A stretch of 64,000 bases of DNA. Source: an uncultured bacterium. GTDB taxonomy: Bacteria; Vulcanimicrobiota; Xenobia; Xenobiales; Xenobiaceae. Positions 62,436 through 64,000 of this stretch are shown piece by piece. Each line of letters begins with the position of its first letter. The first letter of the stretch is position 1. The notes under the pieces are model-generated. The model worked only from the letters and a program-made list of their open reading frames with translations, did no database searches and had not been told where the DNA came from. The stretch lies in NCBI GenBank assembly GCA_934636825.1, contig CAKUBG010000011.1:8253-72252 (forward strand). Reading direction: 5' to 3'. The translations under genes and the position numbers were made by a program.

Positions 62436-63761
62436 ATGGACTTCAATTCGATAGAGCATACTTCTCCGCAAGTTACCGCAGAAAAGCAACATATTCACCA
62501 AGAATTTTCTTGGGATATTATCGACTTTTTGCTCGAAGGTAAGTCACCTATCGATTTAAGTGCTTTAACCGTAGAAGAGCGTTCTCAAGCTCACAAGTTT
62601 CTCTTTAATTATGGTTATGATTACAATAATAAAGAAGATCATGAGACAGTAGACGAAATTTTTGCTGAAGCTATTCGCTTTATAAAATCTTATTTTGTGC
62701 ACGGTCATAGCGCCTGTCCTACCTACTTTACTATTCCAGCAGAAATAGAACGTCTCAATGATGTGCGCGATTTACTCATTTGGGCTTCCGGCCCTCGTAC
62801 TACCGAGCGTCAAGCTTGGTCTTGCGCCATTTTGCGCGTTATGCACACAATTCATCATTTAGATAACACTATGCGAGCCGAATTTTTCCCAGAAATAAAG
62901 AGGCAAATTCTAGATAAATTCCGGCAAAACATTACTGAAAATAACGGCCAAGTATACCTTGGTTCCGGTGGCGATACTATTCCACTTTTTGGGGTTTTCT
63001 ATAAAGAAGAGAAAAGTCGCGATAGTTTGATCATGAAATTGCTCCATAAGCCCAAAAATGTAGCCGAAAAGATCCACGATCGCTTAGGTGTAAAGTTAGT
63101 TACTTATACAAAATTAGACGTATTGCGTACTCTTTATTATCTCTATATCCACAATGTTATTATGTTTGCCAACCTTACTCCCGGTCGCAGTCGCAATACT
63201 ATTTTAGATTTGGAAAAATGTCAGGCTCTATTTGCCGAACTTTTAGATAGCGAAAAAGAAACAGACTTCGCTGAAAAAGAAAAAAAATTAGCTCAATTAG
63301 CTGATAAATTGGATACTATTTCGCCCCAAGAACAAGCAGCTATGGAAGCAGAAAAGAAAACTTATAATCCACTTTCCAGTTCCGACTATAAATCTTTACA
63401 ATTTACCGTTCAAGAATTGGTAAAATTGGAAAATCCTGGTTTTTTCAAAGCTAGACGTTTGCGCACTCAATTAGAGAAATACCATTTGGGGCCTGATCTT
63501 GAAGGCTTACTCCAAGAATTGGAAGGCCCTGTCGCTGAACAAGAAATTCGTGTGCTCTTCCCTCTTGAAGTGCAACTAATCGACAAAGATAATTATGCCC
63601 AAAGTATAGACGGTACAGCCTCACATGATGCCTATAAACAACGCCAACAAGATCGCGCTTGCTTACGCGTCCTAGCTGGCGTATTTGCCTTGCATCCCGA
63701 ATTAAATCCTCTCAACAAAAATAAACGCGAATCAGATCAAATTAAGCTCGGTTTCTTGTAA
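62436..63761 (+). CDS. Large protein of unknown function (TIGR04552-like)
   Basis: 441 residues, AGGTG ribosome site. Cytosolic. The segment KIHDRLGVKLVTYTKLDVLR then YIHNVIMFANLTPGRSRNT resembles, by eye, a conserved uncharacterised family (TIGR04552) with a RelA/SpoT-like DRxGxRxV pattern, but the resemblance is weak and no nucleotidyl-transfer residues can be assigned. The rest is helical. Fifty-one bases downstream of the recombinase gene. Confidence 0.5.
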   Translation: MDFNSIEHTSPQVTAEKQHIHQEFSWDIIDFLLEGKSPIDLSALTVEERSQAHKFLFNYGYDYNNKEDHETVDEIFAEAIRFIKSYFVHGHSACPTYFTIPAEIERLNDVRDLLIWASGPRTTERQAWSCAILRVMHTIHHLDNTMRAEFFPEIKRQILDKFRQNITENNGQVYLGSGGDTIPLFGVFYKEEKSRDSLIMKLLHKPKNVAEKIHDRLGVKLVTYTKLDVLRTLYYLYIHNVIMFANLTPGRSRNTILDLEKCQALFAELLDSEKETDFAEKEKKLAQLADKLDTISPQEQAAMEAEKKTYNPLSSSDYKSLQFTVQELVKLENPGFFKARRLRTQLEKYHLGPDLEGLLQELEGPVAEQEIRVLFPLEVQLIDKDNYAQSIDGTASHDAYKQRQQDRACLRVLAGVFALHPELNPLNKNKRESDQIKLGFL

Positions 63762-63941
63762 TTTATTGCTAATTTACAAAAGCAATTTCTTTTGCTTGCG
63801 CAGCATTGGTTACACTTGCCGCGCCACATTTTTACGCTATAGCGCGTTCATTTCATAGCTAGCGAACATTCTTTAACGGTTGCGAAAGTAAGACATAGGT
63901 GAACAAAGTCTCCGTTTCTCTGATTTGTTGGCTGCGTTTAC

Positions 63942-63990
63942 GCCTATAGCAAGCTACAGGCATATGAAAGCCTTTCGCTTTGCTATAGGC
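63942..63990. repeat. Inverted repeat near the window end
   Basis: GCCTATAGCAA pairs with TTGCTATAGGC (11 bp) around a 27-base loop. No T-run follows within view. May be a terminator or a repeat that continues beyond the window. The rest of 63762-64000 holds nothing recognised. Confidence 0.5.
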
Positions 63991-64000
63991 TAAACTCCGC

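Noticed and set aside
1..64000. tRNA or rRNA genes
   Set aside because: No T-loop GGTTCGAATCC-type motif in a cloverleaf context was found in intergenic space.

Overview
This window reads as ordinary chromosome from an uncultured, probably anaerobic bacterium of moderate, roughly balanced base composition. It holds about 60 densely packed genes on both strands, many in short operons. The gene order rpsP-khpA-rimM-trmD-rplS-lepB-rbgA-rnhB, the paired fchA-folD and the Amj-type flippase recall Clostridia and their relatives. A large RND/MMPL exporter, a GspF/PilC-type secretion protein, a perfect sigma-54 promoter and FHA/Ser-Thr kinase signalling point to a diderm or deep-branching lineage. 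I cannot name a genus; Riflebacteria-, Synergistetes- or early Clostridia-like groups are guesses. No rRNA, tRNA, CRISPR array, insertion sequence or prophage was seen.

Left third (1-25.9 kb). The 3' end of mfd is followed by two metallophosphoesterases, an exported protein, an amidohydrolase, a NUDIX hydrolase and an L,D-transpeptidase with extracellular Ig-like modules. Then come an FtsB/DivIC-like division protein, a DMT transporter, a GT1 glycosyltransferase, fchA-folD (one-carbon metabolism), AIM24, prfC, a GspF-type protein, hemL, rdgB, a minus-strand block of three unrecognised proteins, a UPF0173 hydrolase and nupC under a sigma-54-type promoter.

Restriction-modification island (25.9-28.7 kb). 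An AT-rich minus-strand operon encodes a MutH/Sau3AI-fold endonuclease, a Dam-type methylase and a DpnA-type methylase. It most likely targets GATC and looks horizontally acquired.

Middle (28.7-40.6 kb). A TPR protein is followed by an unusual Amj lipid II flippase made of two fused copies, a YbaK deacylase, a lipoprotein flavodoxin, a PcrA/UvrD helicase, and a candidate lipid-export cassette (RND exporter, radical SAM enzyme, four-helix EamA protein).

Signalling/unfoldase cluster (40.7-50.5 kb). A membrane-spanning trypsin-like pseudoprotease with a cytoplasmic FHA domain, a Fic protein and a Ser/Thr kinase lie on the plus strand. They converge on an unknown protein, a stand-alone FHA protein, a ClpA/ClpC-like double AAA+ unfoldase carrying 23 exact-length heptapeptide repeats, and an RlmD-like rRNA methyltransferase on the minus strand. 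This is the best candidate here for an undescribed system: phosphorylation, FHA readout and protein remodelling in one place.

Right quarter (50.6-64 kb). tatA, a lipoprotein and RNase G precede ffh and the ribosome-maturation operon, which is interrupted by several intrinsic terminators. A repeated hairpin element occurs once after trmD and once in a long rplS leader with its own promoter. The window ends with rbgA, rnhB, a XerC/D recombinase and an uncharacterised 441-residue protein.
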